DNA of 51,897 bases from Nocardioides sp. (GCF_004803405.1 NZ_SSXI01000094.1:1-51897), one strand, 5' to 3'. Counted from the first letter of the stretch, positions 31,826-42,145 are shown. Translations and numbers: made by a program. Notes: generated from the letters alone by a model not told the origin.

Positions 31826-33583
31826 ATGTCCGAGAGTCTGTGCGCCCACTTCCAGCGTCAGGTCGCCGAGCGCGGTGCCGAGGTCGCGCTCCAGCGGGCC
31901 GACGGCACCCAGCGGCTGACCTGGGCCGAGTACGGCGCCCGGGTGCGCGAGCTCGCCGCCGGCCTGGCCGGACTCGAGGTCCGCCGCGGCGACACGGTGG
32001 GCATCATGCTGACCAACCGTCCGGAGTTCCACGTCATCGACGCCGCCGTGATGCACCTGGGGGCGATCGGCTTCTCGGTCTACAACACGAGCACGGCCGA
32101 GCAGATCGCCTACCTGCTCTCCAACGCCGAACCAGCGATCGTTTTCACCGAGCGTCAGTTCCTGCCCCTCGTGCAGGAAGCGGCGCTCGGCACCAAGGTC
32201 GAGACCATCGTCTGCATCGACGAGCGTGCGGCCGGCACCCTTGGGATCGACGAGGTCATCGCGGCCGGCCAGGCCGAGTTCCCTTTCGACGCGACCTGGC
32301 AGTCCGTCGCCCAGGACGACGTCCTGACCCTGATCTACACCAGCGGCACCACGGGCAACCCGAAAGGCGTGGAGCTCACCCACGCCAACCTGCTCTACCA
32401 GTTGGAGGTCATCACCGACGTCGTCGGTGACCTGAGCGAGGGTCGGGTCATCTCCTACCTGCCCGATGCCCACCTGATCAACCGGTGGATCTGCCAGTAC
32501 GCCCCCATGTACTTCGGGATCACCGTCACCGACGTCGACAACCCCAGGACGCTGGTCGACGTGCTCGGCCAGGTGCGGCCGACGTTCTTCGTCGCAGTCC
32601 CGATGCTCTGGTACAAGATCAAGGCCGCCATCGAGGCCAGGATCGCTGCCGAGGAAGGTCCACGGGGCAAGCTCGCCCGATGGGCCCTCGCCGCCGGACA
32701 GAAGAAGGCGGCGGCCGTGGTCGCCGGCACACCGCTCCGCCCACTCGATGCCATCGGGGCACTCCTGGCCGACGCGCTCGTGCTCTCAAAGGTGCGCGCC
32801 TCGCTGGGTTTCGACCACCTGACGGCCGCAGTCTCCGGCGCCGCGCCCATCGATGTCGCTGCGCTCGAGTTCATGCTGGGTGTCGGGGTCCCCGTCATGG
32901 AAGCGTGGGGGATGTCGGAGACATCCGCAGTCACCACGGTCAACCCGGTCGCCGCGCCGCGCTACGGCTCGGTCGGGAAGGCGATCCCCGGCACAGAGCT
33001 GAGGCTCGCCGATGACGGAGAGGTCCTCGTGCGCGGTCGCGGCGTGATGAGGGGCTACCGCAACGACCCGGTCCGGACCGCGGAGACCCTCGACGCGGAC
33101 GGCTGGATCCACACCGGCGACATCGGAACGCTCATCGACGGCTACCTCAGGATCGTCGACCGCAAGAAGGAGATGATCATCAACTCGGGTGGCAAGAACA
33201 TGTCACCGAGCAACATCGAGGGCGCGCTCAAGGCTGCCAGCCCCCTGATCGGCTCCGCGGTGGCGATCGGCGACAACCGCCCTCACATCGCCGCACTGAT
33301 CACTCTCGATCCGGATGCGGCCGCGGCGGTCGCGGCCAAGGCCGGCATTGCCGAACCGACCCCCGAGGTCCTGTCTGCGCACCCCGCGGTGCGCGCCGCG
33401 CTGACGACTGCGGTTGAGGCCGCGAACGAGCGGCTCTCCCGAGTGGAGCAGATCCGCAGCTGGGAGGTCCTGCCGTCCTACTGGCTGCCCGGGGGTGACG
33501 AGCTCACGCCGACCATGAAGCTCAAGCGGGCGCCGATCGCGACCAAGTACGCCGCTCAGATCGACGCGCTCTACGCGAAGTGA
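31826..33583 (+). CDS. Long-chain acyl-CoA synthetase
   Basis: A 585-aa AMP-forming ligase that activates a carboxylic acid to its CoA thioester. Motifs are the P-loop IYTSGTTGNPKG, the A5 motif AWGMSETSAVT, HTGDIGTLIDGYLRIVDRKK and NSGGKNMSPSNIE. The form resembles FadD15-type enzymes of actinobacteria. AGGAGG lies 5 nt before the ATG. It is first in an operon of ligase, acyl-CoA dehydrogenase, thiolase and FadB-like genes, and would feed acids from the upstream oxygenase pathway into beta-oxidation. Confidence 0.93.
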   Translation: MSESLCAHFQRQVAERGAEVALQRADGTQRLTWAEYGARVRELAAGLAGLEVRRGDTVGIMLTNRPEFHVIDAAVMHLGAIGFSVYNTSTAEQIAYLLSNAEPAIVFTERQFLPLVQEAALGTKVETIVCIDERAAGTLGIDEVIAAGQAEFPFDATWQSVAQDDVLTLIYTSGTTGNPKGVELTHANLLYQLEVITDVVGDLSEGRVISYLPDAHLINRWICQYAPMYFGITVTDVDNPRTLVDVLGQVRPTFFVAVPMLWYKIKAAIEARIAAEEGPRGKLARWALAAGQKKAAAVVAGTPLRPLDAIGALLADALVLSKVRASLGFDHLTAAVSGAAPIDVAALEFMLGVGVPVMEAWGMSETSAVTTVNPVAAPRYGSVGKAIPGTELRLADDGEVLVRGRGVMRGYRNDPVRTAETLDADGWIHTGDIGTLIDGYLRIVDRKKEMIINSGGKNMSPSNIEGALKAASPLIGSAVAIGDNRPHIAALITLDPDAAAAVAAKAGIAEPTPEVLSAHPAVRAALTTAVEAANERLSRVEQIRSWEVLPSYWLPGGDELTPTMKLKRAPIATKYAAQIDALYAK

Positions 33584-33594
33584 AGGACGAGACG

Positions 33595-34758
33595 ATGACC
33601 ACAGAGCACTCCGCTACCCACTCCGCCGAGCTGGCTACCGAGCTCGCCGACCTCACCCAGCTCGCCCGCGACTTCTTCACCAAGGAGGTCGCTCCACGCT
33701 ACGAGGAGTTCGCCGCAGCCGGGGAGCCCGACCGCGACCTCTACCGCCGGGCTGGCGCCCTCGGCCTCCTGTGCATGTCCGTCCCCGAGGAGTACGGCGG
33801 CGGCGGCGCCACCTTCGCTCACGAGGCAGTGCTCTTCCACGAGCAGGCCCGCTGCGGGGACCTGTCCATGCAGCTGGGCGTGCACTCCGGGATCGTGCCG
33901 CACTACGTCCTGACCTACGCAGGTGAGGAGCAGAAGCGTCGGTGGCTGCCGAAGCTGGCCAGTGGGGAGTGGATCGGGGCCATCGCGATGACCGAGCCGG
34001 GCACCGGATCGGACCTCCAGGCCATCAGTACCCGCGCGATCCGGGAGGGTGATGAGTACGTCATCTCCGGCGCCAAGACCTTCATCTCCAACGGAGCGAC
34101 CTGCGACCTGCTGATCATCGCTGCGAAGACCGATCCCTCGCAGGGTGCCAAGGGCGTCTCGCTGCTGGTGGCCGAGATCGGCGACGACACCCCGGGATTC
34201 GAGCGCGGCCGCAAGCTGAAAAAGATCGGACAGAAGGGCCAGGACACCACGGAGCTCTTCTTCGACGGCCTGCGCATCCCCGCCGCCAACCTGCTCGGCA
34301 GCGTGGAGGGCAGGGGTTTCGCGCAGCTCATGGAGCAGCTCCCGCAGGAGCGGCTCATCGTCGGCGTCGCCGCCCTGGGCGTCGTCGAGGCCGCCTACGA
34401 GCAGACCCTCGCCTACGTCCAGCAGCGAGAGGCCTTCGGCAAGCCGCTCTTCGCGCTCCAGAACACCCGGTTCGAGATGGCCGAGGTCGCCACCACCCTT
34501 GAGGTGATGCGCGCGTTCGTCGACGACGCGGTCGCACGACACGTGCGCGGCGAGCTCGACGTGAAGCGGGCGGCGATGGTCAAGCTCTGGTGCTCCGAGC
34601 AGCAGACCCAGGTCGTCGACCGCTGCCTCCAGCTACACGGCGGATACGGCTACATGGAGGAGTACCTGATCTCTCGGCTGTTCGTCGACGGCCGCATTGC
34701 CCGCATCTACGCCGGCGCCAACGAGGTCATGAAGGACCTCATCGCCCGCTTCCTCTGA
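33595..34758 (+). CDS. Acyl-CoA dehydrogenase
   Basis: A 387-aa FAD enzyme that makes the trans-2-enoyl-CoA. Typical segments are AMTEPGTGSDLQAISTRA, FISNGATCDLLI and QLHGGYGYMEEYLISRLFVD, then RIYAGANEVMKDLIAR. The catalytic base is likely the Glu in YAGANEVM, as in short/medium-chain enzymes. The ATG at 33595 has AAGGA 8 nt upstream; an upstream GTG overlaps the ligase stop. Electrons would go to an electron-transfer flavoprotein encoded elsewhere. Confidence 0.94.
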   Translation: MTTEHSATHSAELATELADLTQLARDFFTKEVAPRYEEFAAAGEPDRDLYRRAGALGLLCMSVPEEYGGGGATFAHEAVLFHEQARCGDLSMQLGVHSGIVPHYVLTYAGEEQKRRWLPKLASGEWIGAIAMTEPGTGSDLQAISTRAIREGDEYVISGAKTFISNGATCDLLIIAAKTDPSQGAKGVSLLVAEIGDDTPGFERGRKLKKIGQKGQDTTELFFDGLRIPAANLLGSVEGRGFAQLMEQLPQERLIVGVAALGVVEAAYEQTLAYVQQREAFGKPLFALQNTRFEMAEVATTLEVMRAFVDDAVARHVRGELDVKRAAMVKLWCSEQQTQVVDRCLQLHGGYGYMEEYLISRLFVDGRIARIYAGANEVMKDLIARFL

Positions 34759-34782
34759 ACCGCATCCCGAAAGGCACCTGAC

Positions 34783-35994
34783 ATGGCCGAGGCCTACATC
34801 TACGAGGCGATCCGAACCCCGCGAGGCCGCGGGAAGAAGAACGGATCCCTGCACAGCGTCAAGCCGGTCGACCTGGTGGTCGGCCTCCTCGACGAGCTGT
34901 TCGCCCGACACCCAGCCCTGGACCCGGCGACGATCGACGACATCGTGCTCGGCGTGGTATCGCCGGTCGGCGACCAGGGCTGTGACATCGCGAAGACGGC
35001 TGCGCTCAAGGCCGGCCTTCCCGAGACCGTCTCGGGCGTGCAGCTCAACCGCTTCTGCGGATCCGGCCTCGAGGCGGTCAACACCGCGGCGCAGAAGGTG
35101 CGATCGGGCTGGGAACGGCTCGTGGTCGCTGGCGGTGTCGAGTCGATGTCCCGGGTGCCGCTCGGCGCCGACGGCGGAGCCTGGCCGCTGGACCCGCAGA
35201 CGAACTACGACACCTACTTCGTCCCGCAGGGGGTCTCGGCCGACCTGATCGCGACGATCGAGGGGTTCACACGTCAGGACGTCGACGCGTACGCCGTACG
35301 GTCCCAGCAGCGTGCGGCCGCAGCGGTCAGCGGCGGCTACTTCGCCAAGTCCGTCGTCCCCGTCAGGGACATCAACGGCACGATCCTGCTCGACTACGAC
35401 GAGTTCGTCCGGCCCGACACCACCATGGAGTCGCTGTCCTCGCTGGAGCCTTCCTTCGCCGCCATGGGAGAGCAGGGCGGCTTCGACGCCGTAGCCCTGC
35501 AGAAGTACCACTGGGTCGAGAAGATCGAGCACGTCCACCACGCCGGGAACTCCTCGGGCATCGTGGACGGCGCAGGTCTCGTCCTGATCGGATCCGAAGA
35601 TGCCGGCTGGGCTGCCGGCCTGACGCCGCGAGCCCGGGTCGTCGCCTCCGCGGTCTCTGGTTCGGACTCCACGATCATGCTCACCGGACCGGTCCCGGCG
35701 AGTGAGAAGGTCCTCGCCACTGCTGGCCTCTCGGTCGACGACATCGACCTCTTCGAGCTCAACGAGGCGTTCGCGTCCGTCGTCCTCAACTTCCAGAAGA
35801 AGCTGGGGATCCCCGACGAGAAGCTCAACGTCAACGGCGGTGCCATCGCGATGGGCCACCCGCTCGGCGCGACCGGCGCGATCATCACCGGAACCATGGT
35901 CGACGAGCTCGAGCGACGCGGCGGCCGCTACGCCCTCATCACGTTGTGCATCGGCGGCGGCATGGGCATCGCCACCATCATCGAGCGCATCTGA
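34783..35994 (+). CDS. fadA: Acetyl-CoA acyltransferase (thiolase)
   Basis: A 403-aa thiolase catalysing the last step of beta-oxidation. The nucleophile cysteine is in [18 protein letters not shown]; the other active-site blocks are [26 protein letters not shown] and the C-terminal [16 protein letters not shown] lies upstream of the ATG. The gene is 24 bp after the acyl-CoA dehydrogenase gene and is followed by the FadB-like multienzyme gene, with which it would form the usual beta-oxidation complex. Confidence 0.95.
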   Translation: MAEAYIYEAIRTPRGRGKKNGSLHSVKPVDLVVGLLDELFARHPALDPATIDDIVLGVVSPVGDQGCDIAKTAALKAGLPETVSGVQLNRFCGSGLEAVNTAAQKVRSGWERLVVAGGVESMSRVPLGADGGAWPLDPQTNYDTYFVPQGVSADLIATIEGFTRQDVDAYAVRSQQRAAAAVSGGYFAKSVVPVRDINGTILLDYDEFVRPDTTMESLSSLEPSFAAMGEQGGFDAVALQKYHWVEKIEHVHHAGNSSGIVDGAGLVLIGSEDAGWAAGLTPRARVVASAVSGSDSTIMLTGPVPASEKVLATAGLSVDDIDLFELNEAFASVVLNFQKKLGIPDEKLNVNGGAIAMGHPLGATGAIITGTMVDELERRGGRYALITLCIGGGMGIATIIERI

Positions 35995-36023
35995 GCGCCG
36001 CGGCACGAGAAGGAACGACACAC

Positions 36024-38201
36024 ATGAGCGACAACGAAACACAGAACATGTTCGGCTGGGAGATCGGCGACGATCGCGTGCTGGTCCTGACCATGGACGA
36101 CCCGACCCAGCCCACCAACACCATGAACGAGCGGTGCATCACCGACCTGCAGGCGACCGTAGCGCGTCTGGTCGCCGAGAAGGACTCCTTTGACGGCATC
36201 ATCCTGACCTCCGGTAAGGACAGCTTCTTCGCAGGCGGTGACCTCAACCTGCTGATGAACGCCGGCCCCGACGATGTCGAGACCATCAGCGAGGGGCTCG
36301 ACGCCTACAAGGCCTGCTTCCGCACGATCGAAACCCTCGGCAGGCCGGTGGTCGCCGCGATCAACGGAACCGCTCTGGGAGGCGGCTTCGAGTTCGCCCT
36401 GGCCGCGCACCACCGGATCGCCCTCGACAAGGCTGGAAGCCTGATCGGCTTGCCCGAGGTCACCCTCGGGGTTCTCCCGGGCGCCGGCGGCGTGACCCGC
36501 GTGGTCCGGATGATCGGCATCACCAACGCAGTGCTCAACGTGGTCGGACAAGGCCAGAAGATGCAGCCGACCAAGGCGCTCCAGGTCGGCATCGTCGACC
36601 AGGTCGTCGGTACGGCGGAGGAGATGCTCGCCGCGGCGCGGGCCTGGATCCAGGCGAACCCGGACGCAACCCAGCCCTGGGACCGCGAGGGCTACCGGAT
36701 CCCTGGAGGGAGTCCCGCCAGCCCGGGGTTGGCCTCGATGCTGCCCGCCTTCCCAGCCAACCTGCGCAAACAGCTCAAGGGAGCGCCGATGCCGGCCCCG
36801 ATCGCCGTGCTCAGCACGGCCGTCGAGGGCGCCCAGGTCGACATCGACACCGCATTCGCGATCGAGACCCGCTACTGCGTCAACCTGATCTGCGGCAAGG
36901 TCAGCGGCAACATGATCAAGGCGCTGTTCTTCGACCTGAACAGCATCAGCAAGGGTGCATCACGGCCCGAGGGCTTCCCGGACCGTCGGGCCGAGAAGGT
37001 CGCGGTCCTCGGCGCCGGGATGATGGGCGCCGCGATCGCGTACGTCGCCGCCCAGTCGGGCGCGGAGGTGGTGCTGCGCGACGTTTCGATCGAGGCCGCT
37101 GAGCGCGGCAAGGATTACTCCCGAGGCCTGCTGGCCAAGGCGGTCGCCAAGGGGTGGATCACCCCCGAGAAGCGTGACGAGGTGCTCGCCCGGATCCTGG
37201 CCACCGACAACGTCGCCGACGTCAAGGGCGCGGACTTCGTCATCGAGGCCGTCTTCGAGGACCTCGACCTGAAGAAGAAGGTCCTCGCCGAGGCTGAGCC
37301 CTACCTCGCCGAGGATGCGCTCATCGCGACCAACACCTCAGCCCTGCCGTTGAGCGAGATGGTGACGGCGGTCAGCCGGCCCAGGGACTTCATCGGCCTG
37401 CACTTCTTCTCGCCCGTCGACAAGATGCCGCTGCTGGAGATCGTGGTCGGTGAGAACGCAGGCGAGGAAGCACTGGCCCGGGCCTTCGACTTCGCCCAGC
37501 AGATCCGGAAGACCCCGATCGCCGTCAAGGACGTCTACGCCTTCTACGCCAACCGCGTCATCGCACAGTTCATCGACCAAGCCGTCTCCATGCTCGCCGA
37601 GGGAGCCCACCCCGCCAGCATCGAGCAGGCCACCACCCAGGCCGGCTTCCCCGTCGGCGCGCTGGCGTTGCTCGACGAGATCAACATGCGCACCACCCTC
37701 AAGATCCAGCGCGGCGCCGTCGCTGCCGCCGAGGCCGAGGGCGTGCCGTACGTCGAGACGCCCGGAACTCCGGTGCAGGAACGCATGGTCGAGGAGTTCG
37801 ACCGGCCTGGGCGGCTGGCCCGCCGCGGCTTCTACGAGTATGCCGACGACGGTTCTCGCCAGAGACTGTGGCCGGGTCTGCTCGAGCACTTCCACGACCC
37901 CGCAGTCGAGATCCCGTTCGAGGAAATGAAGGAGCGACTGCTCGTCGCGTCCGCGCTCGAAGGTGCGCGGTGCTTGGAGGCAGGAATCGTCCAGACCGTC
38001 GCCGATGCCAACGTCGGTTCGATCTTCGGCATCGGCTTCCCGGCCTGGACCGGCGGAACGCTGCAGTACATCAACCAGTACGAGGGCGGTCCGGCGGGCT
38101 TCGTCGCACGCGCAGAGGAGCTCCGGGCGCGCTATGGAGACCGATTCGCCGTACCGGAACAGCTGCGCGAGCTGGCCGCGACGGACGGACGCTACCTGTG
38201 A
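36024..38201 (+). CDS. fadB: FadB-like enoyl-CoA hydratase / 3-hydroxyacyl-CoA dehydrogenase
   Basis: A 725-aa bifunctional enzyme. Residues 1-270 are crotonase-like (TALGGGFEFALAAHHRIA; GLPEVTLGVLPGAGGVTRVV). Residues about 325-500 are an NAD-binding dehydrogenase (VAVLGAGMMGAAIAYVAAQS; ATNTSALPLSEM; GLHFFSPVDKMPLLEIV), then two C-terminal helical domains. It hydrates and then oxidises acyl-CoA chains in the cytoplasm. AGAAGGAA precedes the ATG. It ends 13 bp before a GTG-start tetR gene, so regulator and operon may be co-transcribed. Confidence 0.95.
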   Translation: MSDNETQNMFGWEIGDDRVLVLTMDDPTQPTNTMNERCITDLQATVARLVAEKDSFDGIILTSGKDSFFAGGDLNLLMNAGPDDVETISEGLDAYKACFRTIETLGRPVVAAINGTALGGGFEFALAAHHRIALDKAGSLIGLPEVTLGVLPGAGGVTRVVRMIGITNAVLNVVGQGQKMQPTKALQVGIVDQVVGTAEEMLAAARAWIQANPDATQPWDREGYRIPGGSPASPGLASMLPAFPANLRKQLKGAPMPAPIAVLSTAVEGAQVDIDTAFAIETRYCVNLICGKVSGNMIKALFFDLNSISKGASRPEGFPDRRAEKVAVLGAGMMGAAIAYVAAQSGAEVVLRDVSIEAAERGKDYSRGLLAKAVAKGWITPEKRDEVLARILATDNVADVKGADFVIEAVFEDLDLKKKVLAEAEPYLAEDALIATNTSALPLSEMVTAVSRPRDFIGLHFFSPVDKMPLLEIVVGENAGEEALARAFDFAQQIRKTPIAVKDVYAFYANRVIAQFIDQAVSMLAEGAHPASIEQATTQAGFPVGALALLDEINMRTTLKIQRGAVAAAEAEGVPYVETPGTPVQERMVEEFDRPGRLARRGFYEYADDGSRQRLWPGLLEHFHDPAVEIPFEEMKERLLVASALEGARCLEAGIVQTVADANVGSIFGIGFPAWTGGTLQYINQYEGGPAGFVARAEELRARYGDRFAVPEQLRELAATDGRYL

Positions 38202-38214
38202 CACGATCGCTCGC

Positions 38215-38826
38215 GTGACCGCAGAGGCTTCCGAACCCCGCTGGCGCCGCCTGGGCCCCGACGAACGTCGCTCGGACATCCTGGCCGCCGCGATCAAGGC
38301 ATTCGGCGAACAGCCGTACGACGCCGTCCAGATGGCCGACCTCGCGAGGCGTGCGGGCGTGGCACGGACGCTCGTTCACCACTACTTCGGAACCAAGCGG
38401 GACCTGTACCTCGAGGTCGTGCGAGCGATGATGTTCGTCCCCCCGCTGGGTGAACGCGTTCGAGCTGAAGGCGATCGGCACGATCGCATCGAGGCCATCG
38501 TGGGCTGGCTGATGGATGTGGTGGAGAAGCACGGCCGCGGCTGGCTGGCCATGGCCGGTAGCGGCGCGGGCGACCCTGAGGTGCAGGCCCTGCTCGACGA
38601 GGCCGACGACCTCGCCGCCGAGCGAGTCCTGGACTTCCTGGGTCACGTCGCCACCCCGGCGCAACGTGAGGCGGCCCATGCGGCGATCCGTGCCTTCGGC
38701 GGCATGGCCAAGGCGATGAGCCGCGAGCTGATCGAGCGGCGTTCGCTCTCCGGACGCCAGGCCAGGCAACTGCTGTCCGTGGCGCTGGAAGCGATTCTGG
38801 ATGACCTCGAGCCGCCCTCCCGATGA
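38215..38826 (+). CDS. TetR-family regulator downstream of the beta-oxidation operon
   Basis: A 203-aa regulator with an N-terminal helix-turn-helix (RSDILAAAIKAFGEQPYDAV; DLARRAGVARTLVHHYFGTK) and a helical ligand domain. The GTG at 38215 starts 13 bp after fadB. By position it probably controls fatty acid or acyl-CoA breakdown with an acyl-CoA ligand, as known for similar actinobacterial TetR proteins. No operator was identified with confidence. Confidence 0.88.
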   Translation: MTAEASEPRWRRLGPDERRSDILAAAIKAFGEQPYDAVQMADLARRAGVARTLVHHYFGTKRDLYLEVVRAMMFVPPLGERVRAEGDRHDRIEAIVGWLMDVVEKHGRGWLAMAGSGAGDPEVQALLDEADDLAAERVLDFLGHVATPAQREAAHAAIRAFGGMAKAMSRELIERRSLSGRQARQLLSVALEAILDDLEPPSR

Positions 38827-40063
38827 TCGCGCGAGCGGCGCTGCGTGCGTGCATCCTGGATCGGGCCACCGAAACCGTCGTCGAGCTCTGTACGCGGCTC
38901 GCAGTGGCCGCAGATTCGGCGAGCCGGCCGGGGGTACGGCGTATGTCCGCAAGAGGTCAGCGACGAACCTCGATCGCCGCCCTCTGTTCGATGGACGAGC
39001 GACGTTGCTGTAGACGTGCGGCGTCGGCACGGAGCACGGCGAGCTAGTGACCCCATCACCTGTGACAGAGGCCCTTCCGAGCGGACTCGAAGGTGTCCAG
39101 AAGCAGGCCAGAAACCTGCCAAGGGCCGCCAAGAGCTGCGCGCACTCGGGGCCGTATCGCAGGGCGGCTGGCTCAAGTCAACCGCTTCGTAGATCAGGAT
39201 CGGCACCCGCTGACGCCAACGTGCCTGAGGGTGGCGGGGGTGGCGTCGCCGCAGCCGGCGTGACGGGCGCCCCACCCCAGAACAGCCGTTAGTGGCCTGT
39301 TCAGGCGCATCCCAAGAAGAGCGAGGGTCATGGAGATGGCTGGCGCATTGCCATCCGAGGTGCGTGAGGAAGGGATGCTCTTCGCGCTGGAGACGAACTG
39401 GCCAGCGGCCGACGGCTGGGGAGCGGCACGTATCGAGGAGGAGGTCGTCGTGACCGCAGACGGCTGCGAGGTGATCACGAAGTTCCCGGCAGAGGTTGCT
39501 AATCGCCGGGCCTCGCTACATCGCGGTAGGCGGACCTCCAAACAACGAGCGCGAGTCTCAGTCGCACCTGAACACGCCTTGGGGACGCGGCTAGAGACCG
39601 GCCCACGAGACGGAGGAGCCGGCCGGCCGATCCCGGCGAGAATCGCCGGCTCTGCATCATGCAAGACCAGCGTGCTGACCCCTAGCTCTGGGCGTGACAC
39701 CCGCGCCGGCGACAGCGCGAGGTACCCGTTGAAGGAGCATCTGTTCGTTCTTGGGGCTCTTTGTCGCCCAGCACCGGAATTGATGCGGCCGTGCGCGGCT
39801 CGGGAGCGCTGCCCTACCTGCATCGATGGGATCCGCGAGGCCGCTCGATCAGCGAACCGCCGCGGCGGCATCAGTAGTGACGCGTGTCGTCTGCTCCCCG
39901 GCGCACCAGGTCGACGGACGCATGAGTTAGGGCACGACGGTCTCTCTTTTCGTTCCTACTGGAACCGGGGGTAGAACGGCTTCACGCCATCATCATCACC
40001 GCGGCAGCCGACGCGATCTCGCGCGCGACCTCTGCCTGTTCGCCCCCTCCACGAAGGACCACC
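38827..40063. other. Mostly non-coding, decayed DNA
   Basis: About 1.2 kb lacking an intact gene. The only recognisable content is the M24-peptidase remnant described separately. Other long frames here have no family motifs and poor codon bias. Confidence 0.6.
39330..39509 (+). pseudogene. Remnant of an M24 (creatinase/Xaa-Pro peptidase-like) C-terminus
   Basis: The frame reads REEGMLFALETNWPAADGWG, then AARIEEEVVVTADGCEVITK, which is the metal-binding end of creatinase/aminopeptidase-P-like M24 proteins (the Glu in ALET and the Glu in RIEEEVVV are ligands in family members). Only about 60 of the usual 380 residues remain and similarity stops abruptly on both sides. Confidence 0.7.
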
Positions 40064-40477
40064 ATGACAGTCGACATGCCTCCGCCCGGGGAGGAGAATG
40101 ACCGTTTCTGGCAGGAACGCCGGATCTGCTTCCTCGTCACCCACCGCCCAGACGGCAGTCCGCATCTCGTCCCGGTGGGTGTCACCTTCGACCCCAAGGC
40201 CGGCATCGCACGCATCATCAGCAGCGCCGGAAGCAAGAAGGTCCGCAACGTCCGGGCGGCCGGACCCGGCGCGAAAGTCGCCGTCAGCCAGGTCGAGGGG
40301 CGCCGTTGGTGCACCCTCGAAGGCACCGCGCTGGTCAAGGACGACCTGCAGTCAGTTGCCGAGGCCGAACGGCGTTACGCCGAACGTTACCGGCCGCCTC
40401 GCCCCAACCTCGAGCGCGTGGTCATCGAGATCACCGTGACTCGTGTGATGGGCCCGGTGAGGCCACCTGGTTGGTGA
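40064..40477 (+). CDS. PPOX-class F420/flavin-dependent oxidoreductase
   Basis: A 137-aa split-barrel protein of the pyridoxamine 5'-phosphate oxidase-like superfamily. Recognisable segments are RICFLVTHRPDGSPHLVPVG, SAGSKKVRNVRAAG and VAVSQVEGRRWCTLEGTA, which match the small F420- or flavin-binding reductases common in actinobacteria (TIGR03618/03668-like). AAGGA lies 6 nt before the ATG. It is a single gene flanked by non-coding DNA; cofactor and substrate are not settled by sequence alone. Confidence 0.85.
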   Translation: MTVDMPPPGEENDRFWQERRICFLVTHRPDGSPHLVPVGVTFDPKAGIARIISSAGSKKVRNVRAAGPGAKVAVSQVEGRRWCTLEGTALVKDDLQSVAEAERRYAERYRPPRPNLERVVIEITVTRVMGPVRPPGW

Positions 40478-41141
40478 CGCGGCCCGGTAGTGGAGGTTCG
40501 TCAACGAGGTGTCGGTGTGTTCAACAGCGCGGCGGTGAACGCCTCGTGGTCGCCCGACATTCAGACCCGCCCGTCCCGACGCCCCCACCGCCCGCGTTCG
40601 CGAGCGCCTAACCGGGGACGGGATCACAGTCGTTCACCCCCGCGCGACGAAGGCCGTGCAGACATCGGTGTGAACCGGACCACCCTCGCCTCTGGTCGCT
40701 CCCCACGCTCATCGGAGCCCTTGGCCTGGCGCTCCTGATGCGGTCAAGAGCCGGGATCTGGAGAAGATCCCCGAGGATCGCGGACCTTCCTGACATCGGG
40801 GCATGATCGGGGGGATCGACCCGAGGCCGTATCTGGCGCACGGGGCCACTCGGTAGTCAGGCTGGTGGCATCCCAGCGGGGGAGTGCGAGGCACGCCCGT
40901 ACCCCGAGACCCGTAGCGGGACTCCGTCGCCCCGGTGTCGCTGCACTCTCCCTTTGCAGTCTTGGCGGGCGACCTCTATGGGGGCGCTTTGAGTGGGGGA
41001 TTACACCGTCCCGATGTTGGCGTTTGCGGGTGAGTCAGTAGACGGCCACCACCCAGGCGGCCAGCTCAAACTGTCACCAGCTCGTGCAGCAGACCCGCAA
41101 CACGACATCTCGCGATGAGACGCGCGGCCGCAACCGCTGAC
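40478..41141. other. Gene-free stretch
   Basis: About 660 bp between the PPOX-type gene and the end of the LysR gene. No frame shows a protein family and no tRNA or strong terminator was seen. Confidence 0.5.
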
Positions 41142-42059
41142 TCAGGTGTAGGTGGATGCGGTCTCGACCAGGACGTCGTGGAGGGCGAGCTCGGCTGCGC
41201 TCCGGACGCGACCGGGTCGGTGCGCGACCAGGACCCGCCTGGGGGGTGCGGTGTCACCCAGGGAGACGACCCGCACGTCCGGGTGCTGGTTGACTGTGGC
41301 CGTCCTCGGCGCCAAGGCGATGCCGAGGCCGACGCTGACCATGGCCTGGGCCTCCTGGTAGTCGTTGGCCTGGAAGGCGATGGTCGGCGTGAAGCCGGCG
41401 GCCACGGCGCTGCGCTGCAGCACCTCGACGACCGGGTGTCCTCCGGCCCGGATGATCCAGGGCTCGGCCGCGAGGTCGGCCATGCGGACCGTACGGCGCC
41501 GGGCCAGGCGGTGGGTGGAGCCGACGAGCAGCACGGTGGGATCGGTGAACAGCTCCGTCAGCACGAGCTCGTCGTTGTCGATCCGCTGCCAGGCGTAGTC
41601 CCACAGGAAGGACATTGCGACCTTGCCCTCTTCCAGCATGCGCACCAGATGATCCTCCCGGCCACTGCTGATCGTCAGCGTGATGTTGGGGTAGAGCTCG
41701 CGGTATCGACGTACCGCCAGGGGCAGGAACGAGCTGCCGACCGTGGGAAAGGTGCCCAGGGTGACGCTGCCGCGACGGACGCCGGCGATGTCCGCGAGAT
41801 CCGACTCCGCAGCCGCCAGCTGACGCAGGACCTTGCGGGCGTGCGTGGCCAGCACCAACCCTGCGTCTGTCGGAGTCATGCCGCGGGCGTGGCGGTCGAG
41901 GAGCGGTTGTCCAGCCTCGCGCTCGAGCCTCAGGAGCTGCTGGGAGATCGCGGACGGTGTGTAGCCCAGCGCTGCAGCAGCGCTGGTCACGGACCCTTCC
42001 TCCACGATCGCCAACAGGATCTGCAGCCGCTTGATGTCCAGCACGCCCCGATTCTGCAT
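41142..42059 (-). CDS. LysR-family transcriptional regulator
   Basis: A 305-aa regulator. The N-terminal winged helix is RLQILLAIVEEGSVTSAAAA, then LGYTPSAISQQLLRLEREAG; residues 95-300 are a periplasmic-binding-protein-like effector domain (GSVTLGTFPTVGSSFLPLAV; MVSVGLGIALAP). It is divergent from the prpF-tctC-tctAB operon and probably activates it when a tricarboxylate is present. A dyad CCATGAAG-N5-CTTCATGG lies in the intergenic region. The ATG at 42059 gives a normal length. Confidence 0.92.
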   Translation of the reverse strand: MQNRGVLDIKRLQILLAIVEEGSVTSAAAALGYTPSAISQQLLRLEREAGQPLLDRHARGMTPTDAGLVLATHARKVLRQLAAAESDLADIAGVRRGSVTLGTFPTVGSSFLPLAVRRYRELYPNITLTISSGREDHLVRMLEEGKVAMSFLWDYAWQRIDNDELVLTELFTDPTVLLVGSTHRLARRRTVRMADLAAEPWIIRAGGHPVVEVLQRSAVAAGFTPTIAFQANDYQEAQAMVSVGLGIALAPRTATVNQHPDVRVVSLGDTAPPRRVLVAHRPGRVRSAAELALHDVLVETASTYT

Positions 42060-42145
42060 GAAGTTCTGCTACAAGGCCATGAAGGGATGTGCAGCGCCGC
42101 TTGAGCGACCGCGGCGCTTGGTACGCCTCGGAGGACTGCGGTCCA

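Noticed and set aside
39194..39871. 225-residue minus-strand frame in the decayed stretch
   Set aside because: No motif, and it runs antisense to the M24 remnant; codon bias does not support it.
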